Below, one piece after another: positions 24,008 to 33,800 of a stretch of 56,714 bases of DNA. The stretch is taken from assembly GCA_902765735.1 (NCBI GenBank), contig CACXBB010000025.1, positions 1-56,714 of the forward strand, given 5' to 3'. The notes below the pieces were generated by a model. That model was not told the DNA's origin, searched no databases, and saw only the letters and a program-made list of their open reading frames with translations. The stretch is from an uncultured Eubacteriales bacterium. Lineage in GTDB: Bacteria > Bacillota > Clostridia > Christensenellales > Aristaeellaceae. Every line of letters begins with the position of its first letter. Within the stretch, counting starts at the first letter, position 1. The position numbers were made by a program, and so were the translations under genes.

Positions 24008-24595
24008 ATGCGCGAAGCAGAGATCATCCGCCGCACGGCGGAGACGGACATACGGCTGAGGCTTGTGCTGGACGGCACGGGCAGATCGGAGATCGACACG
24101 GGCTGCGGCTTTTTAAACCACATGCTGACGCTGTTTGCGAAACACGGGCGGTTCGACCTGGAGGTCAAGTGCGTGGGCGACACGGACGTGGACGACCACC
24201 ACTCGGTGGAGGACATCGGCATCTGCCTGGGTCAGGCATTTGCGCAGGCGCTGGGCGACATGGCCGGCATCGTCCGCTACGCCCACATCATCCTTCCGAT
24301 GGACGAGGCCCTTTTGCTGGTGGCGGTGGACGTCTCCGGGCGCGCGCACCTGTCCTGCGACGCCGCCATCCCCACCCAGAAGATCGGCGACTTCGACACC
24401 GAGCTGGTCAAGGAGTTCTGGCTGGGCTTTGTGCGCAAGGCCAACGTCACGCTGCACATCCGTTCCCTCGCCGGGGAGAACAGCCACCACATCGTCGAGG
24501 GCATGTTCAAGGCCGCCGCCCGCGCCCTGCGCGCCGCTTGTGCGGTGGACCCCGCGTTGAACGGGGAGATACCGTCAACGAAAGGTATATTATGA
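24008..24595 (+). CDS. hisB: imidazoleglycerol-phosphate dehydratase
   Basis: A manganese-dependent dehydratase of 195 residues, monofunctional, with no phosphatase domain. Paired metal-binding motifs DDHHSVEDIGICLG (about 64) and NSHHIVEGMFKAAARAL (about 158) are both intact, plus the N-terminal DTGCGFLNHMLTLFAKHGRFDL. The start is ATG 24008 with GGAGG eight bases before. The stop overlaps hisH as ATGA. Histidinol-phosphate phosphatase must be encoded elsewhere. Confidence 0.95.
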   Translation: MREAEIIRRTAETDIRLRLVLDGTGRSEIDTGCGFLNHMLTLFAKHGRFDLEVKCVGDTDVDDHHSVEDIGICLGQAFAQALGDMAGIVRYAHIILPMDEALLLVAVDVSGRAHLSCDAAIPTQKIGDFDTELVKEFWLGFVRKANVTLHIRSLAGENSHHIVEGMFKAAARALRAACAVDPALNGEIPSTKGIL

Positions 24596-25212
24596 TTACG
24601 ATCATCGACTACGGCGTGGGCAACCTGTTTTCGCTGGCCCACAGTTTAAAGAGCGTCGGCGCGGAGGCGTCGGTCACGGGGGACGCGGGCGAGATTTTGC
24701 GCGCGGACCACGTGATACTGCCCGGCGTCGGGGCCTTCGGCGACGCGGCGGCGAAGCTCAGGGCCACGGGCCTGGACGGCGTGGTGAAGGACGCCGCCGC
24801 CCGGGGCACGCCCATCATGGGCATCTGCCTGGGCATGCAGCTTTTGCTTGAGAAATCCTACGAATTCGGCGAGCACGAGGGGCTGGGGCTCATCCCCGGC
24901 GAGGTGCGGCCCATCGCGGAGGTCATCCCGGCGGACTACAAGATCCCCCACATCGGCTGGAACGCGCTGGAGATCGTCCGGCCGCACCCCATCTTCAAGG
25001 ACGTGCGGCCCGGCGACTGCGTATACTTCGTGCACTCCTTCTACGGCGCGAACTGCGGCCCGGCGCTGCTGGCCACCGCCGAGTACGGCGCGCACCTGAC
25101 CGCCGCGGTGGGCCGGGGCAACGTGGTGGGCTGCCAGTTCCACCCGGAGAAGTCCGGCGACGTGGGGCTTAAAATACTCAAAGCATTCTGTGAATGGGAG
25201 GGGACGACATGA
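24592..25212 (+). CDS. hisH: imidazole glycerol phosphate synthase, glutaminase subunit
   Basis: A 206-residue class I glutamine amidotransferase that delivers ammonia to HisF. The nucleophile is in GICLGMQLL (about 80) and the His-Glu pair in GCQFHPEKSG (about 183); N-terminal MITIIDYGVGNLFSL is typical. ATG 24592 overlaps the hisB TGA by four bases. The end overlaps hisA in the same ATGA manner, so hisB-H-A-F form one tightly coupled block. Confidence 0.96.
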   Translation: MITIIDYGVGNLFSLAHSLKSVGAEASVTGDAGEILRADHVILPGVGAFGDAAAKLRATGLDGVVKDAAARGTPIMGICLGMQLLLEKSYEFGEHEGLGLIPGEVRPIAEVIPADYKIPHIGWNALEIVRPHPIFKDVRPGDCVYFVHSFYGANCGPALLATAEYGAHLTAAVGRGNVVGCQFHPEKSGDVGLKILKAFCEWEGTT

Positions 25213-25925
25213 ACATATTCCCCGCCATCGACTTATACGAGGGCAGGGCCGTGCGGCTCTACAAGGGCGACTATCAGCAGATGACGGTCTACGACCCTGA
25301 GCCGCTGAACACGGCTAAAAAGTTCGAGGCCGCCGGGGCGCGCTACCTGCACATGGTGGACCTGGAGGGCGCAAAGACCGGCGGCACCCCCAACGCCGAC
25401 ACGGTGCGCAAGATCGTCGAGAACACCAACCTGTTCGTCGAACTGGGCGGCGGCATACGCTCCATGGAGGTCGTCGAGAAGTACCTCTCCATCGGCGTGC
25501 ACCGGGTAATCTTGGGCACGGCGGCCATCACCGACGGCGACTTCGTGCAGCGCGCGGTGGACCGCTACGGCGCCGCCATCGCCGTGGGCGCGGACGTGCG
25601 GGACGGCTTCATCGCCATCAAAGGCTGGACGGAGTTAAGCGGCATGACCCTCGAAGCCTTCATGGATCGCTTCCAGCACATGGGCGTCACCACCGTGATC
25701 TGCACCGACATCTCCCGGGACGGCGCCATGCGCGGCACGAACCGATCGCTCTACGCCGATTTACAGAAGAAGTGCGCCATGAACATCGTGGCCTCCGGCG
25801 GGGTGTCGACGCTGGAGGACGTGCGGGCGCTGGCGGCGATGGGGCTCTACGGCGCCATCATCGGCAAGGCGTACTACACCGGGGCCATCAACTTGAAGCA
25901 GGCCATAGAGGAGGCGTCCCGATGA
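25209..25925 (+). CDS. hisA: ProFAR isomerase (phosphoribosylformimino-AICAR-P isomerase)
   Basis: A 238-residue (beta/alpha)8 barrel that isomerises ProFAR to PRFAR. The catalytic Asp residues are in [16 protein letters not shown] (N-terminus) and [10 protein letters not shown] (about 170); [14 protein letters not shown] and [11 protein letters not shown] are the phosphate-binding turns. ATG 25209 overlaps the hisH stop, with GGGAGGGG upstream; an in-frame start at 25194 is less likely. Its stop overlaps hisF. Confidence 0.95.
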   Translation: MNIFPAIDLYEGRAVRLYKGDYQQMTVYDPEPLNTAKKFEAAGARYLHMVDLEGAKTGGTPNADTVRKIVENTNLFVELGGGIRSMEVVEKYLSIGVHRVILGTAAITDGDFVQRAVDRYGAAIAVGADVRDGFIAIKGWTELSGMTLEAFMDRFQHMGVTTVICTDISRDGAMRGTNRSLYADLQKKCAMNIVASGGVSTLEDVRALAAMGLYGAIIGKAYYTGAINLKQAIEEASR

Positions 25926-26680
25926 TCACCAAGCGCATCATCCCCTGCCTGGACGTGAAGGACGGCCGGGTGGTGAAGGGGGTCAACTTCCTGGGGCTTC
26001 AGGACGTGTCCAGCCCGGTGAAGCTGGCGGAATACTACTCCAAGTGCGGCGCGGACGAGCTGGTATTTTACGACATCACCGCCTCCGCCGAGGGCCGCGC
26101 GCTGTTCACCGACATACTGCGGGAGGTCGCCTCCAAGGTGTTTATACCGCTGACGGTGGGCGGCGGCATCAACACCGTGGACGACTTCGCCCGGGTATTG
26201 AACTGCGGCGCGGACAAGGTGTCCGTGAACTCCGGGGCCATCCGCAACCCGGCGCTGATCCCCGCGGCGGCGAAGCGCTACGGCAGCCAGTGCGTGGTGA
26301 TCTCCGCGGACGTCAAGCGCGTGGACGGCGACTTCCGCGTGTTCGCCAAGGGCGGGCGCGAGGACACCGGGCTGGAGGCCGTCTCGTGGATCAAATGCTG
26401 CGTGGACAGCGGCGCGGGCGAAGTGGTGCTCAACTCCATCGACACCGACGGCGTGAAGGGCGGCTTCGACCTGGAGATGCTCGAGGCCGTGTGCGACGCG
26501 GTCAGCGTGCCGGTGATCGCCTCCGGCGGCGCGGGGTGCATCGACGACTTCGTTCAGCTGTTCAAGGCGCTGCCCCGGGTGGACGCGGGGCTGGCGGCCT
26601 CCATATTCCACTTCGGCGAGGTGGAGATTCACACGCTCAAGCAGGTGCTGCGCGACAACGACATCACAGTGAGGTTATGA
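25922..26680 (+). CDS. hisF: imidazole glycerol phosphate synthase, cyclase subunit
   Basis: A 252-residue barrel partner of HisH that turns PRFAR plus ammonia into IGP and AICAR. Asp in [16 protein letters not shown] and in [17 protein letters not shown] are the catalytic pair; [11 protein letters not shown] and [11 protein letters not shown] bind phosphate. The start overlaps hisA by four bases. AICAR produced here feeds purine synthesis. Confidence 0.96.
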   Translation: MITKRIIPCLDVKDGRVVKGVNFLGLQDVSSPVKLAEYYSKCGADELVFYDITASAEGRALFTDILREVASKVFIPLTVGGGINTVDDFARVLNCGADKVSVNSGAIRNPALIPAAAKRYGSQCVVISADVKRVDGDFRVFAKGGREDTGLEAVSWIKCCVDSGAGEVVLNSIDTDGVKGGFDLEMLEAVCDAVSVPVIASGGAGCIDDFVQLFKALPRVDAGLAASIFHFGEVEIHTLKQVLRDNDITVRL

Positions 26681-27330
26681 ACATGATTGACATCAACACC
26701 CTGAAATTCGATGAAAAGGGCCTGATCCCGGCCATCGTGGTGGACGCCGAGACCAAAAAAGTGCTCACCCTGGCCTATATGAACCGGGAGAGCCTTGAAA
26801 TATCGATGGAGAAGCAGCTGACCTGCTTCTGGAGCCGGTCGCGGCAGGAGCTGTGGCTCAAGGGCGAGACCAGCGGCAACTATCAGCACATCGTGTCCAT
26901 CACCGCAGACTGCGACAGGGACGCGCTGGTGGTGGAGGTCCTCAAGGACGGCCCCGCCTGCCACCTGGGCACCGACTCCTGCTTCACCAATCCGTTGTTC
27001 GAGTCAGACGTCAACCACGCCTTCACGCTGGAGGGCCTGATGGAACTCATCCGGGGCCGCAAGACCGAGAAGAAGGAAGGCAGCTACACCACCTACCTGT
27101 TTGAAAAGGGCATCGACAAGATCCTCAAGAAGGTGGGCGAGGAATCCACCGAGGTCATCATCGCGGGCAAAGCTGGCGACAGGGCCGAGACCGTCTACGA
27201 AATCGCCGACCTCACCTACCACGTGATGGTCCTCATGATCCAGATGGGCATCTCCCTCGAGGACATCCATAAGGAGCTGGCCTCCCGCCACGTGATCGAC
27301 CACAAGGTCAAGCAGGAGAAAATGGTTTAA
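26677..27330 (+). CDS. hisI: bifunctional phosphoribosyl-AMP cyclohydrolase / phosphoribosyl-ATP pyrophosphatase
   Basis: Steps 2 and 3 of the pathway in a single 217-residue protein (HisIE). Residues 1-115 are the cyclohydrolase with [31 protein letters not shown] and zinc Cys residues in [11 protein letters not shown]. Residues 120-217 are the MazG-like pyrophosphatase with [12 protein letters not shown] and [15 protein letters not shown]. The start is ATG 26677, overlapping the hisF TGA, or ATG 26683 two codons later. Last gene of the operon; yraN converges on it two bases after the stop. Confidence 0.95.
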   Translation: MNMIDINTLKFDEKGLIPAIVVDAETKKVLTLAYMNRESLEISMEKQLTCFWSRSRQELWLKGETSGNYQHIVSITADCDRDALVVEVLKDGPACHLGTDSCFTNPLFESDVNHAFTLEGLMELIRGRKTEKKEGSYTTYLFEKGIDKILKKVGEESTEVIIAGKAGDRAETVYEIADLTYHVMVLMIQMGISLEDIHKELASRHVIDHKVKQEKMV

Positions 27331-27332
27331 TT

Positions 27333-27692
27333 TCAGAAGAATATATCGCTCGCGTCGAACGCGCCCTCGATATGGTTGATCCTGCCGGGGGTGAGCTCGA
27401 TGACGTCAAAGCGCGCGGGCGCGTCGTCGCATCGCCTTTCCTGCAAATACAGCAGGGCGGTGCGCACGATGCGCCCGCGCTTTTGCGGCGTGACGGCCTC
27501 CGCGGGGCGTCCGAAGCGGGCATCCGTGCGGCGCTTGACCTCGATGAACACCACCGTGTCGCCCTGCCGCGCGACCACGTCGATCTCCCCGGGACCGCGA
27601 CGGTAGTTCATGTCCAGCACGCTGTACCCCTGTCCCGTCAGGTAGTCCCGCACGAGGTGCTCCCCCTCCGATCCAAAGCCGCGCCTGCTCAT
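27333..27692 (-). CDS. YraN family (UPF0102) nuclease-like protein
   Basis: A 119-residue protein with the restriction-endonuclease-like fold: GEHLVRDYLTGQGY at the N-terminus, then GEIDVVARQGDTVVFIEVKRR with the D-ExK metal site. Function is not firmly known; relatives have been linked to DNA repair or Holliday-junction handling. The ATG at 27692 overlaps the rnhB TGA as ATGA. rnhB-yraN is a conserved pair in many bacteria. Confidence 0.88.
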   Translation of the reverse strand: MSRRGFGSEGEHLVRDYLTGQGYSVLDMNYRRGPGEIDVVARQGDTVVFIEVKRRTDARFGRPAEAVTPQKRGRIVRTALLYLQERRCDDAPARFDVIELTPGRINHIEGAFDASDIFF

Positions 27693-28315
27693 GCTTCCCC
27701 CAGTATCTTCCCGATGAAGCTGCGCCGGTGCAGCGGGCAGGGACCGAAGCGCCTGATCGCCGCGATGTGCTCGGCGGTGCCGTAGCCCTTGTTCCGGGCA
27801 AAGCCGTACATCGGGTATTTTGCATCCATTTCGATCATGTAACGGTCGCGGGTGACCTTCGCCACCACCGACGCCGCGCCGATCATGTAGCTCAGGGCGT
27901 CGCCGTGGATCAGGGACCGGGCCTCGCAGGGCAGCCTGAGCCCCTGCACGGCGTCCACCAGTATGATGTCGCCCTTGAACGCCGCGGCGCAGGTCTCCAT
28001 GGCCCGCTTCGTGGCGTTGAGTATGTTGATCTCGTCGATCTCCTCCGGCCAGACGAAGCAGGTTTCGGCGTACTCCGCCGCCTCTAATAGCAGCGGGTAC
28101 AGCGCCTCCCGCCGCTTCTCGCTGAGCTTCTTGGAGTCGTCCACCCCGGGCACCAGCCGGTTTTGCGGGATCGACACGCAGGCCGTCACCACCGGCCCCG
28201 CCAGCGGCCCGCGGCCCACTTCGTCGATGCCCGCGACCACATGCCCCTCGGCCCACAGGCCGCGCTCGATCTCCGTCAGCCTGAGCAGCTTCTCCTCTGC
28301 TGTTTCTCTTTTCAT
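27689..28315 (-). CDS. rnhB: ribonuclease HII
   Basis: A 208-residue endonuclease that cuts RNA in RNA-DNA hybrids and single ribonucleotides in DNA. The acidic site is intact: GIDEVGRGPLAGPVV (Asp, Glu; about 30), ILVDAVQG (about 118), and SYMIGAASVVAKVTRD with a later Asp. The length is standard. The ATG at 28315 is preceded by AGGGAGA. The next gene upstream, rbgA, is separated by a palindromic repeat. Confidence 0.94.
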   Translation of the reverse strand: MKRETAEEKLLRLTEIERGLWAEGHVVAGIDEVGRGPLAGPVVTACVSIPQNRLVPGVDDSKKLSEKRREALYPLLLEAAEYAETCFVWPEEIDEINILNATKRAMETCAAAFKGDIILVDAVQGLRLPCEARSLIHGDALSYMIGAASVVAKVTRDRYMIEMDAKYPMYGFARNKGYGTAEHIAAIRRFGPCPLHRRSFIGKILGEA

Positions 28316-28357
28316 ATATCGTTCTCCCTGCGCCGCGAAGCGGCGCGACTGGGGGTT

Positions 28358-28494
28358 CTTAGGGGACTCAGTTCCCTAAAACAACTTCGAAAAACCCTGT
28401 TTTCGCAAGCATTGCCTCGTAAAGAAACCTTGGTTTTACAGGGTTTTCCGAAGTAAGGTATGCAGCAAAGTAAGGTTTTTCGAGGTCCCCTAAG
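28358..28494. repeat. 137-bp nested palindromic element
   Basis: Outer ends CTTAGGGGAC (28358-28367) and GTCCCCTAAG (28485-28494) are exact inversions. Inside, CTTCGAAAAACCCTG and CAGGGTTTTCCGAAG form a second inverted pair around AT-rich DNA. The right end contains the rbgA stop codon (28490-28492). A neighbouring GGGGGCAGCGCCCCC palindrome at 28507-28522 encodes the last residues of rbgA. Confidence 0.8.
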
Positions 28495-29356
28495 CGGGGG
28501 TTTCAGGGGGCAGCGCCCCCTGAATGGTGATTTTACCGACCTTCCCGGCGCGAAACTCGTCCAGCACCAGCGCGGCGGCGCGGTCGGTGTCAAAGCGCCC
28601 GCCGGACAAAAGCCAGCCGCGCCCCCTGCAGGCGGCCTCCAGCAGGGCGTGGGGGGTGTTTTCCACGTCCGCGGGCAGCTTGAAGCGCCGGGTGACGGCG
28701 TCGGGGGCGATGCCGTAGAGCAGCTTAAGCAGCCCGCCGGCCAGCTCCTCGGTGTCCATGATCTCGTCGCGTATCGACCCCAGGTACGCCAGCAGCTGCG
28801 CGCCCTCCTGATCGTCCATGCGGGGCGGCAGCATGCCGGGGGTGTCCAGTATCTCCAGATAGGGGTTCAGCTTCACCCACTGGTTGGCGCGCGTCACGCC
28901 GGGCCGGTCCGACGCCTTCGCGATGGCGGAGCCGTGCAGCCGGTTGATGAAGGTGGACTTGCCCACGTTGGGGATGCCCGTGACCATGAAGCGCACGGTC
29001 TTTCTGACCCCCCGCGCCGCGAAACGGTCCAGCGCCGGGCGGGACGCCGCCTCGATCTTCGCGAGGATGTCGCGGGTCTTGCCGCCGTTGGAGTTGAAGC
29101 GCATGGCCTCCAGGCCCTCCCGGCGAAAGCGCTCCAGCCACTTCGAGGTCTCCGCGTCGTCCGCCAGGTCCGCCTTGTTCAAAACAAGGATCCGCGCCTT
29201 GCCCCGGGTCAGCTTCGCCAGATCGCCGTTGCGGGTGGCCAGCGGCGCGCGGGCGTCGCACAGCTCGATCACCGCGTCCACCGCGCGAAGCTGGTCTGTA
29301 AGCAGCCGCCGGGATTTCGCCATGTGCCCCGGATACCAGTTGATTTTGTCAGGCAT
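28490..29356 (-). CDS. rbgA: ribosome biogenesis GTPase RbgA (YlqF)
   Basis: A circularly permuted GTPase needed for late 50S subunit assembly. In the 288 residues the G motifs appear in permuted order: LNKADLA (G4), then VTGIPNVGKSTFINRL (G1), then DTPGMLPP (G3); the N-terminus has the usual WYPGHMAKSRR. The ATG at 29356 has GGAGG upstream. The last residues (GALPPETPA) and the stop are encoded by a dispersed palindrome, so the native tail has been overwritten. It is transcribed with rplS upstream only if read through the repeat island. Confidence 0.93.
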   Translation of the reverse strand: MPDKINWYPGHMAKSRRLLTDQLRAVDAVIELCDARAPLATRNGDLAKLTRGKARILVLNKADLADDAETSKWLERFRREGLEAMRFNSNGGKTRDILAKIEAASRPALDRFAARGVRKTVRFMVTGIPNVGKSTFINRLHGSAIAKASDRPGVTRANQWVKLNPYLEILDTPGMLPPRMDDQEGAQLLAYLGSIRDEIMDTEELAGGLLKLLYGIAPDAVTRRFKLPADVENTPHALLEAACRGRGWLLSGGRFDTDRAAALVLDEFRAGKVGKITIQGALPPETPA

Positions 29357-29365
29357 GATGAGCCT

Positions 29366-29849
29366 CCTTCGGAGGAATTAGGAATTAGGAATTAGGAATT
29401 AGGAATTAGGAATTGGGAATGGGGAATTCGGAATTATAGAATACCGCTGCCGCCTTTTCTTACCCGTGAAAGGAGAGCCTCCGTAGGGGCGCCGATGCGG
29501 CGCCCGCCGGAATGCGCCCCCTCAGTCAGCCTACGGTGCGACGTCAAAATCGAGAATTTTGACGCCGCAGTCTGCCCCTTTGGGGCAGACCGACAACCCC
29601 AGAGGGGTTGTCGCCTTGCTGACAGCTCCCCCTACGCAGGGGAGCCTGAGCCGGCGGGCGGCGCATCGCCGCCCCTACTATCCTGAAACATCTAAATTTA
29701 TACCTCGTCATTTGCCGAAAAGAGAACGACCTCTTCCGGCGCTACGCGCCACCTTCCCCTGAAGGGGAAGGCAAAGGAAACCGCTGCCAAAATGGAAGAG
29801 GTCGTAGCCCCAATTCCCAATTCCCAATTTCCCATTTATCATTTATCAT
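29366..29849. repeat. 484-bp repeat island between rbgA and rplS
   Basis: Left boundary: six tandem GGAATTA units (29373-29414), then GGGAATGG variants. The centre, 29481-29684, is a large inverted structure starting GTAGGGGCGCCGATGCGGCG and ending with its inverse. It encloses a CAGTCAGC/GCTGACAGC pair and two stems (AATTTTGACG, TGCCCCTTTGGGGCA). Then a REP (29730-29771) and AATTCCCAATTCCC copies mark the right edge. I see no gene. Confidence 0.8.
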
Positions 29850-29884
29850 AAAAACCGGGAATCGCACTCACAGGCGATTCCCGG
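29850..29884 (-). terminator. rho-independent terminator after rplS
   Basis: On the minus strand CCGGGAATCGC pairs with GCGATTCCCGG across an 8-base loop and is followed by five T residues. Confidence 0.88.
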
Positions 29885-29900
29885 ATTCGGCGCAAAGAAA

Positions 29901-30245
29901 TTAAGTCCTTTCCTTGACCTTGGCAGCCTTGCCGCTGCGCTCGCGCAGATAATACAGCTTCGCGCGGCGAACCTTACCACGACGGATGACCTTGATGGAA
30001 TCCACGCGGGGGCTGTGCAGCGGGAACGTGCGCTCGACACCGACACCGTAAGAGGTGCGGCGAACGGTGAACGTTTCGCGGACAGAGCCGTTGCGGCGGG
30101 CGATGACCACACCCTCAAAGGCCTGCAGACGTTCGCGGGAGCCTTCGACAACCTTCACCTGTACGCGCACGGTATCACCGACGGCGAACTCCGGGATGTC
30201 GCTCTTGAGCTGGGCGCTCTCGATGGAACGGATGATCTCATTCAT
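29901..30245 (-). CDS. rplS: 50S ribosomal protein L19
   Basis: A 114-residue ribosomal protein at the 30S-50S interface. Highly recognisable segments are [81 protein letters not shown]. The start is ATG 30245 with AAAGGAGG upstream. It has its own promoter and terminator; the usual rimM-trmD neighbours are not here. Confidence 0.97.
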   Translation of the reverse strand: MNEIIRSIESAQLKSDIPEFAVGDTVRVQVKVVEGSRERLQAFEGVVIARRNGSVRETFTVRRTSYGVGVERTFPLHSPRVDSIKVIRRGKVRRAKLYYLRERSGKAAKVKERT

Positions 30246-30329
30246 GGGATTTTCCTCCTTTCCTCACAAGGACGTTCATGGATTGCTGTCGCAAACAGAG
30301 GACCGCCCGATTTCAACTTGTCTATTATA
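30246..30329 (-). promoter_or_regulatory. rplS promoter and leader
   Basis: TATAAT on the minus strand at 30324-30329; no good -35 is seen at 17 bases. The leader of about 75 bases contains possible stems. Firmicute L19 genes often carry an autoregulatory leader, but I cannot confirm the consensus here. Confidence 0.5.
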
Positions 30330-30383
30330 CCACGCGCGCAGGCCCTTTGAAAAGGCCATTTTCTGTTAAATATCAGAGGGTTT

Positions 30384-30830
30384 CTACGTCCCCGACGTGC
30401 GGTACCACGCGCCGTTGACCTTGCCGTCCTCGTCGAAGAACACCACCAGCAGCTCGCTGTTCAGCTCGTTCTTTTCGTCGGCGCGGACGATCCAGGCGAT
30501 CTCCTCGTCGTATTCCCAGGGCATGGGGCACCCCGTCATCAGCGCCTGCGCGTCCTTGCGGGCCATGCCCACGGACACGCCGCACAGGGTGTCGCCGCCG
30601 GGGGCGTCCTTCAGCTCGATCAGGCGCACCGTGCCGTCGCCGCGAAGCGCCAGCGCGTCGCCGGTGTAGTTGTCCCTGAACTCGGTGCCCTCGGCGTAGG
30701 TCAGGCCGCCGATCTCCTCAGCCGCCGATCGGATGTCCTTGCCGAAGTAGCCCGACAGCTCCCGGCCCTCCGCGAAAGCGGCGGACGTCAGCAGCGCGAG
30801 GGCCAGTACGAGCGCGAAAAAAGTCTTCAC
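30384..30830 (-). CDS. small exported protein of unknown function
   Basis: A 148-residue protein with a clear signal peptide (positive MKT, then ALVLALALLTSAAFAEG, probable cleavage after AFA). No family is recognised. The mature part contains SGYFGKDIRSAAEEIGGL and VGMARKDAQALM, a pattern like domains that bind or gauge envelope components. The start is GTG at 30830 with GGGAGG eight bases upstream. It lies 19 bases after the large zincin gene and is probably co-transcribed with it. Confidence 0.75.
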   Translation of the reverse strand: MKTFFALVLALALLTSAAFAEGRELSGYFGKDIRSAAEEIGGLTYAEGTEFRDNYTGDALALRGDGTVRLIELKDAPGGDTLCGVSVGMARKDAQALMTGCPMPWEYDEEIAWIVRADEKNELNSELLVVFFDEDGKVNGAWYRTSGT

Positions 30831-30849
30831 GACACACGCCTCCCATTCG

Positions 30850-33800
30850 TCAAGCGTTTTTGATCTTCTCGGTAAAGTACCCCACCAGCCTGGGCACGAA
30901 CGTCTCCGCGAAATACTTGCAGGTCTGGGGCAGGTAGCTCCAGTTCTTCTCGAGGGTGTTGCTGTCGCCCATGACGTTCGCGGAGAAGAACTCCGCCCAG
31001 GGCTCGGTGGTGATGGTGGGCGTGCCCTGCAGGTTGTAGTAGTAGGTCTTGGCGGCGTCGGCGTACTTGTCGCTCTTGAGCAGGTAGTAGTGGCCGAAGC
31101 TGCCGTGCACGGCGTAGTTGGTCGCGCCCTCGACGGCGTCCCACACCATGCAGCCGTTGTTGATGGGCAGCGTGGTGTTCATCTCAGTGCCCATGCTCGA
31201 CGCCAGCTGGTTGTAGACCCTCACCTCGTCTTCGCTCAGGCCCAGCTCGCTGCGCACCGTTTCGAAGTTCAGAAGCGTGCGGTAGTCCATCAGCGCATTG
31301 ACCACCTTGTCGCCGTCCACGGCGGAGGTCACCCCCGCGGCGGCGGTCGCGGCGCCCACCCGGTTGATGAGCAGGTTCCGCACGTCGCTGAGCACCGCGG
31401 AGGTCGCCTCGTCGTTGAGCGAATCCAGGCCGCCGCCGTTGTAGTTCCAGTCGGCGGCGTGGCCGGACTCGTGGAATACCACGTAGTCGTAGAGCGTGCC
31501 GGACGAATAGGCGCTTGACCGCTTCAGGTTGAGCCGGTTGCTGTCCTGATCGAAGTAGGAGGCGGTCAGGCTGGCGTTTTCCGCCGAGATGTCGTAGGTG
31601 CCCAGGGAGTACAGGTACAGATTGCGATAGGAGGCGTCCGCCGCGCGCAGGCTGGTGATCAGGCTGTCCACCCGCTCCTGCAAAACGCCCGCCTTGCGCA
31701 GCTTGCCGGCCACCATGTCCCAGATCACATTGCCCCCGGCGTCGCTGTTGATCAGGTCCTCGTGGGCCAGCAGCGCCTTCTGGACGGTGTTGAAGTTGGA
31801 CGTGGACAGGTCGCTTGTATCCACCACCATGACGATCACGGAGGCGGAGGCGCCGCCGGGCAGCTTCGCGCCCACGATGGCCGTGCCGACCCCCTCGCCT
31901 TTGACGGTGCACGCCGCGCCGTCGGCGGTGATCGAGGCGATGGTCTTCGAGGTGGTGGACCAGGTGATGCCGTCCAGGCCCAGCGTGGCGGAGGCGGTCA
32001 GGGACCAGTTCGCGCCCTTGCCCATCATCACCATGCCGCGGTTGCTCAGCGTCAGCACGTTGCCGTCCGCGCCGACCCCGCCGCCGCCGGCGCTGAAGTC
32101 GCCCACGATCACCTCGCAGGTCGCCTTTTTGTTGTTGTAGGTGACGGCGGTGATGGTGGCGCAGCCGATCTGGTGCGCGCGCAGCAGGCCCGCGCCCTCC
32201 ACGGAGACCACCGCGGGATCGCTGCTGGTGAACGTCACCACCGCCGCGGAGCCCTTGGGCACGACGGCGTTGAGCTGGTAGCTCCCGCCCGGCTCCATGG
32301 CCACGGACTTGGGCTTGAGCGTCAGCTTGGAGGGGGCCTTGTACACCTTCACCTTCACCCTGGCCCTGACGCCGTTGTAGGCGGTGACAGTGACGGTGGC
32401 GGTGCCGCGCTTCCGGGCCTTGATCACGCCGCCCGCGGACACCTTGACCACGCTCTTCTTGCTGCTCTTGTAGGTAAATCCGGTGATGGTACCCGCGTCG
32501 GTGGCGGGCTGCAGCGTCAGCTTCTCGCCCACGCCCATGTGCAGCGTGGTGTAGCCCAGCGCGATGACGGTGGGCGCGGGCACCACCGTCACCGTGGCGG
32601 CGGCGGTGAGCCCGTTGTAGGTGGTGGCGGTGATCACCGCGGTGCCCGGGGCCACGCCGGTGACCTTGTTGCCGCTGACGGTCGCCACGCCGGGGTTGTC
32701 ACTGGACAGGGTGACGTTCGCCGCCGCGCCCGCGTTGACCGTGGGCTTCATGTCCACGCTCATGCCGACGCCCAGCGTCTGATCCCCTGCGGCCAGCGCC
32801 ACGGCCGTCGGCGCGGCGTTCACCCTGACCTTGCAGGCGGCCTTCTTGCCGTTGAAGGTCTTGACGATGATCTTCGCCGTGCCCGGGGCCGTCGCCGTCG
32901 CCACGCCCGCGGCGTCCACCGACACCACGGCGGGGTTGGTGCTGGACCACCTCAGCGCGGAGCTCGAGCCCTTGGACAGCTTCGCGCCGAACGCGCAGGT
33001 CTCCCCCACGCCCATGGACAGCTTCTTCCCGGGCAGTATGCGCACCTTGGCGGGAGCCTTGTTCACGCGCACCACGCAGGTGGCGGACATGCCACTCTGC
33101 GTCGCCACGGTGATCACGGCGCTGCCCCGCTTCCGGGCGGTCAGCTTGCCACTCTGGGACACGGACACCACCCCGGGCTTCGAGGACGCCCAGGTGATCG
33201 TGCCGACGACCGACGGGTCGCAGGCGGGCGTCAGCACACGCTTCTCGCCCTTGCCCATGGCGATCTCGGCCTCCAGCAGCGGCGTGGCGGGCGCCGCCTC
33301 CGGCGCAGGCACCACCTCCGGCGCAGGCGCCGCGGGCGCTTCCGGCTGTGCGGTGGATTCCGTTGTCGCCGCGGCTTCCGCCTTTTCCCCGGATTCGGTT
33401 GTTTCTGCGGCTTCCGCCTTTTCCCCGGATTCAGATGCCTCGGCGGCTTCCGGCTTTTCCCCGGATTCATCTGCCTCGGCGGCTTCCGCCTTTTCCCCGG
33501 ATTCGGTTGTTTCTGCGGCTTCCGCCTTTTCCCCGGATTCAGATGCCTCGGCGGCTTCCGCCTTTTCCCCGGATTCAGATGCCTCGGCGGCTTCCGCCTT
33601 TTCCCCGGATTCGGTTGTCTCGGTGGCTTCCGGCTTTTCTCCGGATTCGTCTGTCTCGGTTTCGATCTTTTCCGCCGGGGTATCTCCGACAGGTTCCTCG
33701 GATTTCTCCTCCGCCGCTTCCCCGACAGGTTCCTCGGATTTCTCCTCCGTCACTTTCACGACAGGTTCCTCTGTCTTTTCCTCCGCTGCTTCCCTGACGG

